DNA of 13,641 nucleotides from Bacteroidales bacterium (GTDB lineage: Bacteria > Bacteroidota > Bacteroidia > Bacteroidales > Muribaculaceae). Under the pieces are notes generated by a model. It saw only the letters and a list, made by a program, of their open reading frames with translations. It did no database searches and was not told the DNA's origin. The stretch lies in NCBI GenBank assembly GCA_004552725.1, contig SFNM01000051.1:1-13641 (forward strand). The letters run 5' to 3'. The number at the start of each line of letters is the position of its first letter. Within the stretch, counting starts at the first letter, position 1. Both the position numbers and the translations under genes were made by a program. Of this stretch, positions 7,030 through 13,641 are shown one piece after another.

Positions 7030-7580
7030 TGCTTGATTATCAAATAATCTACGACCTTTTTTACCCTCAGCAAACTCGGCGACGCTACATTCTCGAACAA
7101 CATTCGCGGCGCGTGGCCGAATTTGCTTCTTCCATCAACATAAGCAAAAACCTCGGCCTTGACCATTCTGTGGTTGAGGCCGCGGCTATGCTTCACGACA
7201 TCGGCATTTTCTTGGTATTCGCTCCCGCTATCGACTGCTGGGGCACTCAAGGATATATGCGCCACGGTGTACTCGGAGCCGATCTGCTTCGCCGTCACAA
7301 CTTCCCCGAAGAAATTGCTCGCGTGGCCGAACGACACACCGGCACAGGAATCACTAACCGCGACATTATTGCCGCCGGGTTGCCAATGCCCCACTCCAAC
7401 CGTTGCCTTATGCCACAGACTACCCTCGAGCGTCTTATTTGCTACGCCGACAAATTCTTCAGCAAAAGCGATTACCTCGACCGCAAACCTCTCGACCGCG
7501 TAATCCGCTCAATCGCTCGCTTCGGTCAAGACTCGCTCGACCGCTTCTACTCCCTTCATGCCGAATTTTCTATCGACTAA
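7029..7580 (+). CDS. HD-domain protein (HDIG motif), putative phosphohydrolase
   Basis: A 183-residue protein with a compact HD domain. Probable metal ligands are His25 (LEQHSRRVA), His56-Asp57 within a literal HDIG motif (LHDIG), His79, His103 (AERHTG) and Asp141 (YADKF). HD proteins of this size act on phosphoesters of nucleotides or RNA ends; the substrate cannot be told from sequence. There is no signal peptide, membrane segment or partner domain such as a RelA synthetase, GGDEF or GYP-extended cyclic-di-GMP domain. The ATG overlaps the ilvE stop by one base, and the helicase starts 3 nt after its stop, so translation is likely coupled on both sides. The in-frame Met at 6846 lies inside ilvE and is not the start. 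Domain call is firm; function is open. Confidence 0.88.
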   Translation: MLDYQIIYDLFYPQQTRRRYILEQHSRRVAEFASSINISKNLGLDHSVVEAAAMLHDIGIFLVFAPAIDCWGTQGYMRHGVLGADLLRRHNFPEEIARVAERHTGTGITNRDIIAAGLPMPHSNRCLMPQTTLERLICYADKFFSKSDYLDRKPLDRVIRSIARFGQDSLDRFYSLHAEFSID

Positions 7581-7583
7581 CAG

Positions 7584-9596
7584 ATGAAGCACGAAGCAAT
7601 CGACCTCGACAATCCGGAATTCCAGCAAGTATGGAACCTTATTGAGAATACTCGCTCATCGGTGTTCCTTACAGGCAAAGCCGGCACAGGTAAATCAACT
7701 TTCCTCCGATACATCACTCAATACACGCGCAAGAAATTCGTGGTGCTCGCGCCCACCGGAATTGCAGCCATAAATGCCGGTGGTCAAACACTCCACTCTT
7801 TCTTCCACATTCCTCTCAAGCCTCTACTCCCCGACGATGTAGAATTTTCCACCAAAAACCTGCGTAACAGAATGAAGTACACCTCCGACTTCATTAAAAT
7901 GTTACGCAAACTCGACCTCATTATCATCGATGAAATCTCTATGGTTCGTGCCGACATTCTCGATTTCATCGATAAAATTCTACGCTATTTTTGCAACAAT
8001 TCTGTACAACCGTTTGCCGGCAAGCAAATGCTGATGGTCGGCGACATTTTCCAACTTGAGCCGGTCACAACCGCCGAACAGCGCAATCTCCTGCGCCGTT
8101 GCTACCCTAAAACCACCTATTTTTTTGATGCTCTTGCCTTTCGCGACTGCTCAATAGTACCTATCGAACTCAAAAAAGTATACCGGCAATCCGACCCGCA
8201 ATTCATTGCCATTCTCGACCATATTCGAAACGGACAACAATCCGCCGACGAAATCAATGCCATCAACCGCCAAGTCCGGCCCGACTTCGACCCCGCAATA
8301 ACTACTCTCGACGAGTTGTCTGGCGGCAAGATGACTATGATTATTGCTACTAAACGCACCACCGTCGACTATATCAACAACACTCGCCTCGCCCAACTAC
8401 CCTCTCAGCCAATCACTTACACAGCCGAAATCAAAGACGATTTTCCTAAACTTTCTTTCCCTACCGACGAAGAACTCACCCTCAAAATAGGGGCCCAAAT
8501 CGTATTTATTCGCAACGATGTGGAACGTCGATGGGTCAACGGCACCCTTGCCACCGTTTCAAGTCTTTCCAACGACTCTGTAGAAGTAACCCTCGAAAAC
8601 GGACAAGTCCATACCATCAAGCCGGAAATTTGGGAAAATATGCTTTACACTTACGACGAAGCAGAGCACACAATCAAAGAGGAAGTCAAAGGCCTGTTCA
8701 TTCAATACCCCATCAAACTCGCGTGGGCCATCACCATTCACAAAAGCCAAGGCCTCACATTTTCCAACGTAGTAATCGACCTTGGCGACCGTGCTTTCAC
8801 CGGTGGACAAACCTACGTAGCACTCAGCCGATGCACTTCTATCGACGGCATCACCCTCACTCGTCCGCTCCGCGCCAACGACATATTTGTTGCTCCCGCC
8901 GTAAAAAACTTCGCTCGCAATTTCAATAGCCAACGGCTGGTAGAGAATGCCATTGAGAATGCTCGTGCCGACACATTATACTCCGAAGCGGCCGCTGACT
9001 TCGCTGCCGGCCGTTATCGCAAAGCGATATCCAACTTTGCCTCCGCTCAAGCAATCCGCAACGACCTCATTCACCCCACAATCCAACGAGCAATCTCGCG
9101 CAAACTCACTGAGTTAGCCGCTGACCATATACGCGTGGAGCAACTTAAAGCCCAAATCAACGAACTTCGCTCCCAACTTATGCTCCTCGCTCATGAGTTT
9201 GTACAACTTGGCTACCAATCGCTCGAAGAAGGATGGGATGCCGCGCCCGCTCTGGCCAACTTCGACAAAGCGCTCCAACTCGACCCCGACAACACTGCCG
9301 CACTCATAGGCCGCGCTAAAGCACTCGCCACCTCCGGCAATGGAGCAGAAGCCATTGAGATACTCACACCCTTGGCCCTCCACAAAAAAATCTTCGAAGC
9401 ACAAATCCAAATGGCTTCAATTCTCATTTCAATGGGCGACATTGTCCGTGCATTCAAATATCTGAAAAAAGCAAAAAAGCAACAACCGAAAAATCCGGCG
9501 GTTTGGCTTCTTCTCGCCGACGCTTTCGATGCTGAAGGCGACACCGAGCAGGCACAACGTTGCCGCGACAATGCCAAGAAATTCCGTCGGCCATAA
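7584..9596 (+). CDS. Pif1/RecD-like SF1 helicase with C-terminal TPR region
   Basis: A 670-residue protein with two parts. Residues ~10-440 form a superfamily 1B helicase of Pif1/RecD type: Walker A GKAGTGKST (31-39), motif Ia APTGIAAINAGGQTLHSFF (56-74), Walker B IIIDEISM (113-120), motif III VGDIFQLEPV (152-161), the VYRQSD segment (199-204), motif V-like AITIHKSQGLTF (382-393) and motif VI YVALSRC (411-417). All ATPase motifs are intact, so it should be an active 5'-3' DNA (or RNA/DNA) helicase. Residues ~464-667 are alpha-helical with TPR-like repeats, clearest at 552-571 (ALANFDKALQLDPDN) and 605-665 (YLKKAKKQQPKNPAVWLLLADAF), probably a protein-binding scaffold. A possible coiled coil lies at ~505-540. 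It is the last gene of the ilvE operon, starting 3 nt after the HD gene. Role in genome maintenance is inferred from family. Confidence 0.93.
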   Translation: MKHEAIDLDNPEFQQVWNLIENTRSSVFLTGKAGTGKSTFLRYITQYTRKKFVVLAPTGIAAINAGGQTLHSFFHIPLKPLLPDDVEFSTKNLRNRMKYTSDFIKMLRKLDLIIIDEISMVRADILDFIDKILRYFCNNSVQPFAGKQMLMVGDIFQLEPVTTAEQRNLLRRCYPKTTYFFDALAFRDCSIVPIELKKVYRQSDPQFIAILDHIRNGQQSADEINAINRQVRPDFDPAITTLDELSGGKMTMIIATKRTTVDYINNTRLAQLPSQPITYTAEIKDDFPKLSFPTDEELTLKIGAQIVFIRNDVERRWVNGTLATVSSLSNDSVEVTLENGQVHTIKPEIWENMLYTYDEAEHTIKEEVKGLFIQYPIKLAWAITIHKSQGLTFSNVVIDLGDRAFTGGQTYVALSRCTSIDGITLTRPLRANDIFVAPAVKNFARNFNSQRLVENAIENARADTLYSEAAADFAAGRYRKAISNFASAQAIRNDLIHPTIQRAISRKLTELAADHIRVEQLKAQINELRSQLMLLAHEFVQLGYQSLEEGWDAAPALANFDKALQLDPDNTAALIGRAKALATSGNGAEAIEILTPLALHKKIFEAQIQMASILISMGDIVRAFKYLKKAKKQQPKNPAVWLLLADAFDAEGDTEQAQRCRDNAKKFRRP

Positions 9597-9618
9597 CCAT
9601 CCTCTCCCATTAGAAAAA

Positions 9619-9650
9619 TTTGTGTAATCGCAGATTGTTTCGTAACTTTG
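9619..9650 (+). promoter_or_regulatory. Bacteroidetes-type promoter for the LPS permease-ribBA unit
   Basis: A -33 TTTG (9619-9622) and a -7 TAACTTTG (9643-9650) are 20 nt apart, a near-consensus pair. The -7 box ends only 5 bases before the ATG at 9656, so the transcript would be leaderless or nearly so. No terminator separates it from the helicase stop at 9596, so readthrough could also supply this gene with a leader. Confidence 0.75.
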
Positions 9651-9655
9651 CACTG

Positions 9656-11458
9656 ATGTTAACAATCAAACGACTCGACACTTTCATGCTGCAGCGGTTT
9701 ATTCCGCTGTTGGTAATGACTTTCTTCATCTGCCTATTCATAGTGCTGATGCAATTTCTTTTTCGCCAAATCGATGATTTGGTGGGTAAAGGTCTCACAT
9801 TCGACGTCTTAGGTGAACTTTTCTTCTATGCAGCCCTCACGTTCGTGCCAATGGCCCTCCCTCTTGCGGTGCTCCTTGCATCTTTGATGGTGTTTGGCAA
9901 CCTCGGCGAAAAATTCGAACTGACAGCCATGAAAGCCGCCGGAATTTCACTCTTCCGCATCATGCGCTCAATTATGGTGCTTATCATTTTCGTGGCCATC
10001 GGTGCTTTCTTTTTCCAAAACAACGTGCTTCCGGTGGCACAGTCGCGTATGTGGACACTTCTGTTCTCCGTCAGACAAAAGACTCCCGAAGTAGAAATTC
10101 CCGAGCGTTCGTTCTACGATGCCATACCCAATATGAACCTCTACATCGACCATAAAAACCCTGAGACAGGTATGCTCTACGGCATGATTATCTATGATAT
10201 GTCGCAGGGAGTCGATAACACTCGCGTAATTTTGGCCGACTCAGGCAAATTTGCCTTCACAGAAGACAAAACACGGCTTTTCCTCGACCTCCATTACGGC
10301 GAAATGTTCGAAAATCTCAACAACAACTCAATGGGATTTGGCACACAAGGATATATGCCATTCCGTCGCGAACAATTCACCGAAAAGCAAGTATATTTTA
10401 TGTTCGATGCCAACTTCAACCGCATGGATGAAAGCGGCATCCGCTCCCAATATGTGGGTCAAAACATCTCCCAACTCCGCCACTCTATCGACTCTATCGG
10501 GCGTCAGGTCGACTCTATCGGCGACCAATATGCCGCCGAACTTTTGGCTACCCCATACGTAGGCATTACCGACTACTCCCTCCAGTTCCTACCCGGCGGA
10601 CGACACATAGCCACTCAGCTCGATCGGCACCAATCGGTGCAAGCGCCCCCAATCACCGACCTCGACTCGGTGTTCAACTCTCCTTCGCCGGCTTTCGCCA
10701 AATCATACGTGTCGCAAGCACTCAACGACGCACGTCGCCAACGTCAGGAATTTGAATACCGCACCCTCGTGCTCACCGACCAAGCACGCCTGATGCGTCG
10801 CCATGATATCGAACTGCAACGCAAGTTCACCCTCTCGGTGGCTATACTCGTGTTCTTCTTCATCGGCGCTCCACTCGGCGCCATCATCAAAAAAGGCGGT
10901 CTCGGCACACCATTGGTCATCTCCGTGTTCCTATTCATCGTTTACTACATCATCGACAACACGGGATACAAAATGGCTCGCGACGGCAAAGCAGCCGTGT
11001 GGATTGGTATCTGGCTCAGCACAGCAGCCCTACTTCCATTGGGTATTTTCTTCACTCGCAAAGCCATCGACGACTCAGCCGTGTTCAATATCGACACTTA
11101 CAAGAATTTCTTCCTCAGACTCGTAGGCAAACGCCCCGAACGCTCACTCGAAGTCAAAGAGGTTATTATGTCGGAAGTCGAGCCTCAACACGCTGTGGAA
11201 TTGCTCCAAGACCTACGCAATACAATTGCTGCGGCTTCAAACGTTTACAATCGGCGTTGGCGTCCACTGCGACTGCTTCCTTGCAAGCAGATGCAACCCG
11301 TTGCTCCGGCTCTCAGCGCTGTGGTCGACTACCTCTGCAATTCTTCTGATGCCGTAGTAATCAATCTCCTCAATAAATACCCCTTTGAGCCTTTGCGCCG
11401 CGACCTACCGGACATGCTCACCACCACCGATTCTATCTTAAACCGCATAAATCCGTAA
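9656..11458 (+). CDS. LptF/LptG (YjgP/YjgQ) family LPS-export permease
   Basis: A 600-residue inner-membrane protein of the Lpt ABC transporter, which with LptB extracts lipopolysaccharide from the inner membrane and feeds the periplasmic bridge. Three N-terminal helices (~12-36, 54-76, 100-122) contain the family signature FVPMALPLAVLLASLMVFGNLGEKFELTAMKAAG; residues after MKAAGIS form the coupling region for LptB. A large periplasmic part (~145-385) precedes three more helices (~391-412, 416-435, 447-468), with GAPLGAIIKKGGLG between helices 4 and 5. It is much longer than E. coli LptF/LptG (~360 residues), through an enlarged periplasmic region with an HSIDSIGRQVDSIGD segment and a ~130-residue cytoplasmic tail. 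The start at 9656 gives the family-like MLTIKRLD; the upstream TTG at 9620 lies in the -33 box, and Met11 (9686) is an alternative. Which of the F or G paralogues it is cannot be decided here. ribBA follows after 4 nt. Confidence 0.92.
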   Translation: MLTIKRLDTFMLQRFIPLLVMTFFICLFIVLMQFLFRQIDDLVGKGLTFDVLGELFFYAALTFVPMALPLAVLLASLMVFGNLGEKFELTAMKAAGISLFRIMRSIMVLIIFVAIGAFFFQNNVLPVAQSRMWTLLFSVRQKTPEVEIPERSFYDAIPNMNLYIDHKNPETGMLYGMIIYDMSQGVDNTRVILADSGKFAFTEDKTRLFLDLHYGEMFENLNNNSMGFGTQGYMPFRREQFTEKQVYFMFDANFNRMDESGIRSQYVGQNISQLRHSIDSIGRQVDSIGDQYAAELLATPYVGITDYSLQFLPGGRHIATQLDRHQSVQAPPITDLDSVFNSPSPAFAKSYVSQALNDARRQRQEFEYRTLVLTDQARLMRRHDIELQRKFTLSVAILVFFFIGAPLGAIIKKGGLGTPLVISVFLFIVYYIIDNTGYKMARDGKAAVWIGIWLSTAALLPLGIFFTRKAIDDSAVFNIDTYKNFFLRLVGKRPERSLEVKEVIMSEVEPQHAVELLQDLRNTIAAASNVYNRRWRPLRLLPCKQMQPVAPALSAVVDYLCNSSDAVVINLLNKYPFEPLRRDLPDMLTTTDSILNRINP

Positions 11459-11462
11459 CCCT

Positions 11463-12677
11463 ATGTACGAAAAAATACATCTCGACCCCATCGAAGACGC
11501 CATCGAGGCTTTCCGCCGTGGCGAAATGGTAATCGTTGTCGACGACGAGGATCGCGAAAACGAGGGCGACCTCATCGTCGCTGCCGAAAAAATCACCCCC
11601 GAACAGGTGAACTTTATGCTCAAAAATGCTCGCGGTGTGCTCTGCGCTCCGCTCACCATCTCGCGATGCAAAGAGCTTGGTCTCGACCGCCAAGTGGAAG
11701 AGAACACCTCCGTGCTCGGCACCCCGTTCACCATCACCGTCGACAAACTCGAAGGCTGCTCTACCGGCGTGAGCATCCACGACCGGTGCGCCACTATCCG
11801 CGCTCTGGCCGACCCCAAATCTCGCCCCGAGACTTTCGGCCGACCCGGCCACATCAACCCATTATATGCACAAGACCTCGGCGTGCTACGCCGCTCAGGA
11901 CATACTGAGGCTTCTATCGACCTCGCTCGCCTCGCCGGACTTCAACCCGCTGCTGCTCTGATGGAAATTATGAGCGACGACGGCTCTATGGCTCGATTGC
12001 CCGAACTGCGCCAACGCGCTGATGAATGGGGCCTCAAACTCATCAGTATTCGCGATTTAATCGAATACCGTCTTCGCACCGAACAACTTGTGGAACAAGG
12101 TGTTGAAGTGGATATGCCTACCGACTTCGGCCACTTCCGTTTAATCCCGTTCCGCCAAAAGAACAATGGGTTGGAACACATTGCCATCATCAAAGGCGAC
12201 ATCGCCAACGGCGAACCGGTGTTGGTGCGCGTTCACTCTTCTTGCGCCACCGGCGACATCTTCGCTTCGCAAAGATGCGATTGTGGCGCTCAACTCCACA
12301 AAGCCATGCAAATGATTGAGGCCGAAGGTCGAGGCGCTATCGTATACCTCTCGCAAGAAGGTCGAGGCATCGGTTTGATGGACAAAATCAAGGCCTACAA
12401 ACTCCAAGAAGAAGGCCTCGACACTGTGGAGGCAAACATCCACTTGGGACATGCCGCCGACGAGCGCGACTATGGTGTTGGTGCTCAAATCCTCAACCTT
12501 CTCGGCATTACCAAAATGCGTCTGATGACCAACAACCCCGTCAAGCGCAAAGGCCTCGAAGGTTTCGGTCTCCAAATCGTGGAAAACGTACCCATTGAAA
12601 TCCAACCCAACGACTACAATCGTCGCTATATGCAAACCAAAAAGCAACGTATGGGCCACACACTCCACAACGTATAG
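11463..12677 (+). CDS. ribBA: Bifunctional 3,4-dihydroxy-2-butanone 4-phosphate synthase / GTP cyclohydrolase II (RibBA)
   Basis: A 404-residue fused enzyme of riboflavin synthesis, of normal length. The N-terminal RibB domain (1-~200; EC 4.1.99.12) makes the four-carbon unit from ribulose 5-phosphate and shows DDEDRENEGDL (27-37), STGVSIHDR (100-108), RPGH (127-130) and HTEA (147-150), all metal/substrate-site motifs. The C-terminal RibA domain (~205-404; EC 3.5.4.25) opens GTP and has the zinc cysteines Cys261, Cys272 and Cys274 (SSCATGD...RCDCG), the catalytic YLSQEGRGIGL (295-305) and the NNPVKR segment (357-362). Both halves look active. It starts 4 nt after the LPS permease stop and ends before a terminator, so it is the last gene of that unit. 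No other rib genes and no FMN riboswitch are visible, so regulation follows the permease promoter. Confidence 0.97.
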   Translation: MYEKIHLDPIEDAIEAFRRGEMVIVVDDEDRENEGDLIVAAEKITPEQVNFMLKNARGVLCAPLTISRCKELGLDRQVEENTSVLGTPFTITVDKLEGCSTGVSIHDRCATIRALADPKSRPETFGRPGHINPLYAQDLGVLRRSGHTEASIDLARLAGLQPAAALMEIMSDDGSMARLPELRQRADEWGLKLISIRDLIEYRLRTEQLVEQGVEVDMPTDFGHFRLIPFRQKNNGLEHIAIIKGDIANGEPVLVRVHSSCATGDIFASQRCDCGAQLHKAMQMIEAEGRGAIVYLSQEGRGIGLMDKIKAYKLQEEGLDTVEANIHLGHAADERDYGVGAQILNLLGITKMRLMTNNPVKRKGLEGFGLQIVENVPIEIQPNDYNRRYMQTKKQRMGHTLHNV

Positions 12678-12724
12678 ACATTAGTCAATTAAGATTATTT
12701 ACCATTGACATATCAATATAACGC

Positions 12725-12759
12725 CAGCCGAAACATTCATTGCTTCGGCTGTTGTTTTT
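12725..12759 (+). terminator. Rho-independent terminator after ribBA
   Basis: The perfect 8-bp stem cagccgaa (12725-12732) / ttcggctg (12744-12751) has an 11-nt loop and is followed by TTGTTTTT. It sits between convergent genes. For the minus-strand gene ending at 12759 the same hairpin comes directly after an A-rich stretch but is not followed by a U-run, so it mainly serves ribBA. Confidence 0.85.
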
Positions 12760-13641
12760 CACCACAGGTTAAAGCGATAACCCACTGCGGCTTGGATTGA
12801 CAACTCGTTGCCCAAGAACACAGTTTTACGGCTCGATATCACCGCAGAGTTTATTTTGCCTACCACACCCACAAACCACGGGCCACCGTTCCAAACCAGC
12901 GACGTTTTCAGACGCAAATACAACGATAAATGGGTGTCCTCTGTATCCGAGTTGACATATCCTGTAGCAACACCTATGGTAGGTGAAAAACTCGTAGCCC
13001 ACAGCCAATTAGGTTTAAAAACCCAGTTATAACCATAGCCCAGTCTAAAGCCATAGTTCTTGGTTTGGACACGATAGTGAGTATCATTCCAGAAATCTTT
13101 TAAACTCTCCAAAAGATAGGATGGTAATCCGCTGAAATCGAAATCGAATTTTTGTGAATAATATGATAATCCGGCATAAAACGAGCCTTGGCTCTTGCGC
13201 TGTATTTTGCTAAATCCAAAGCCAGCCGGCTGCGAATAGCGCTTGTGATTAAAGAAATAATATACATCCAATCCCCACGAGCCTACCGACACATCGTCGA
13301 ACGGAATATTGATATCTTTCAATCCGCCAAAGCGTCGCAAACTCGTACCAACCTTATCATCAGTCCAATACATTTCCACGCTCATCAATGCGCAGTCGAA
13401 GCCGAATTGATAACGTTTGCGCACACGTCCCTCGCCGCCAAAAAGTTTTTTCACGTTCACATCATATCCCACCGACACTGCCAAATAAGTGAGATATGCG
13501 CCAAGCGAGGTCGAGGGGTCCGACATCATATCCATCGGTCGTCCGTCGGGCAACTCAAAATGGTAATAATTCAGCCACGAATCAGTCACGATCTTACCAT
13601 TAAACTTATACCCCGAGCCAACCACATAGGTCGAATCGTAA
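12759..13641 (-). CDS. DUF4421-like outer-membrane beta-barrel protein (5' partial)
   Basis: The frame is open to the right edge of the window (codons YDSTYVVGSGYKFN at its visible start), so the 293 residues seen are the C-terminal part; the GTG at 13625-13623 is an internal Val codon. The protein alternates aromatic/hydrophobic and polar residues in many beta-strand-like stretches (for example FYAGLSYYSQKFDFDF, YGFRLGYGYNWVF, WFVGVVGK) and ends GYRFNLW, an aromatic C-terminus typical of the last strand of an outer-membrane barrel. The DSTYV opening and Gly/Tyr-rich strands resemble Bacteroidales DUF4421 proteins, of unknown function. A signal peptide would lie outside the window. It converges on ribBA and shares the 81-bp gap holding the terminator. 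The membrane-barrel call is likely; the exact family is moderate. Confidence 0.72.
   Translation of the reverse strand, partial: YDSTYVVGSGYKFNGKIVTDSWLNYYHFELPDGRPMDMMSDPSTSLGAYLTYLAVSVGYDVNVKKLFGGEGRVRKRYQFGFDCALMSVEMYWTDDKVGTSLRRFGGLKDINIPFDDVSVGSWGLDVYYFFNHKRYSQPAGFGFSKIQRKSQGSFYAGLSYYSQKFDFDFSGLPSYLLESLKDFWNDTHYRVQTKNYGFRLGYGYNWVFKPNWLWATSFSPTIGVATGYVNSDTEDTHLSLYLRLKTSLVWNGGPWFVGVVGKINSAVISSRKTVFLGNELSIQAAVGYRFNLW

Noticed and set aside
9620..9655. TTG start for the LPS permease at 9620
   Set aside because: It overlaps the -33 box and runs through the -7 box of a near-consensus promoter.
11400..11462. FMN riboswitch before ribBA
   Set aside because: Only 4 bases separate the permease stop from the ribBA start and no RFN-element sequence is seen there.
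12141..12668. A 175-codon minus-strand frame opposite ribBA, and similar frames at 11433-11857 and 1081-1620
   Set aside because: They lie fully opposite genes with strong family motifs, have no recognisable motifs of their own, and reflect the codon bias of the real genes.
1..13641. Mobile element, phage, defence island or CRISPR array
   Set aside because: No transposase, integrase, toxin-antitoxin, nuclease-defence cluster, spaced direct repeats or element-end inverted repeats are visible; the genes are conserved housekeeping or envelope families.

Overview
The window looks like an ordinary stretch of a Bacteroidales chromosome, possibly of a Muribaculaceae-like gut organism (the family is an inference from codon style and gene content). 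Four lines of sequence evidence support the order: (i) promoters of the Bacteroidetes type, with a TAnnTTTG -7 box and, in three of five, a TTTG -33 box 19-20 nt upstream; (ii) no clear Shine-Dalgarno sequences before the genes; (iii) a type IX secretion-type C-terminal domain on the first protein; (iv) Bacteroidetes-style families such as the ~600-residue LptF/LptG permease, fused RibBA and a DUF4421-like outer-membrane protein. I see no tRNA, rRNA, CRISPR array, insertion sequence, integrase or prophage gene. No gene-free gap reaches 300 bases; the longest is 471-619.

Layout from left to right. Positions 1-470 hold the 3' end of a probable secreted or surface protein, closed by a strong terminator. 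Positions 536-1657 are a single-gene unit: promoter, ROK-family sugar kinase, terminator. Positions 1675-2768 (minus strand) are a two-gene operon of a DJ-1/PfpI-family protein and a cysteine-rich DUF2284-like protein, joined by an ATGA overlap. It diverges from the next unit through a compact 82-bp intergenic region in which two -7 boxes form a perfect 10-bp inverted repeat. Positions 2851-5895 are an apparent operon of a lipoprotein ApbE (FAD:protein FMN transferase), an OmpR-type response regulator and its histidine kinase.

Positions 5936-9596 are a second plus-strand operon: branched-chain aminotransferase (ilvE), an HDIG-motif HD-domain protein, and a Pif1-like helicase with a C-terminal TPR region, spaced by -1 and +3 nt. 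Positions 9619-12759 hold a third unit, an LptF/LptG-family lipopolysaccharide-export permease followed after 4 nt by ribBA (two early steps of riboflavin synthesis), with a terminator. A 5'-truncated outer-membrane beta-barrel-like gene enters from the right on the minus strand.

Functionally the genes are housekeeping: sugar phosphorylation, flavin supply (RibBA) and flavin attachment (ApbE), branched-chain amino acids, LPS export and signalling. I find no clear previously undescribed system. The parts most worth a second look are the helicase-TPR fusion in its ilvE/HD context, the ApbE-two-component operon, the DJ-1/DUF2284 pair, the mirrored divergent promoter, and the nearly leaderless start of the LPS permease. 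The plus strand carries more C than G in most segments I counted, under genes of either orientation, which suggests it is the lagging strand here.
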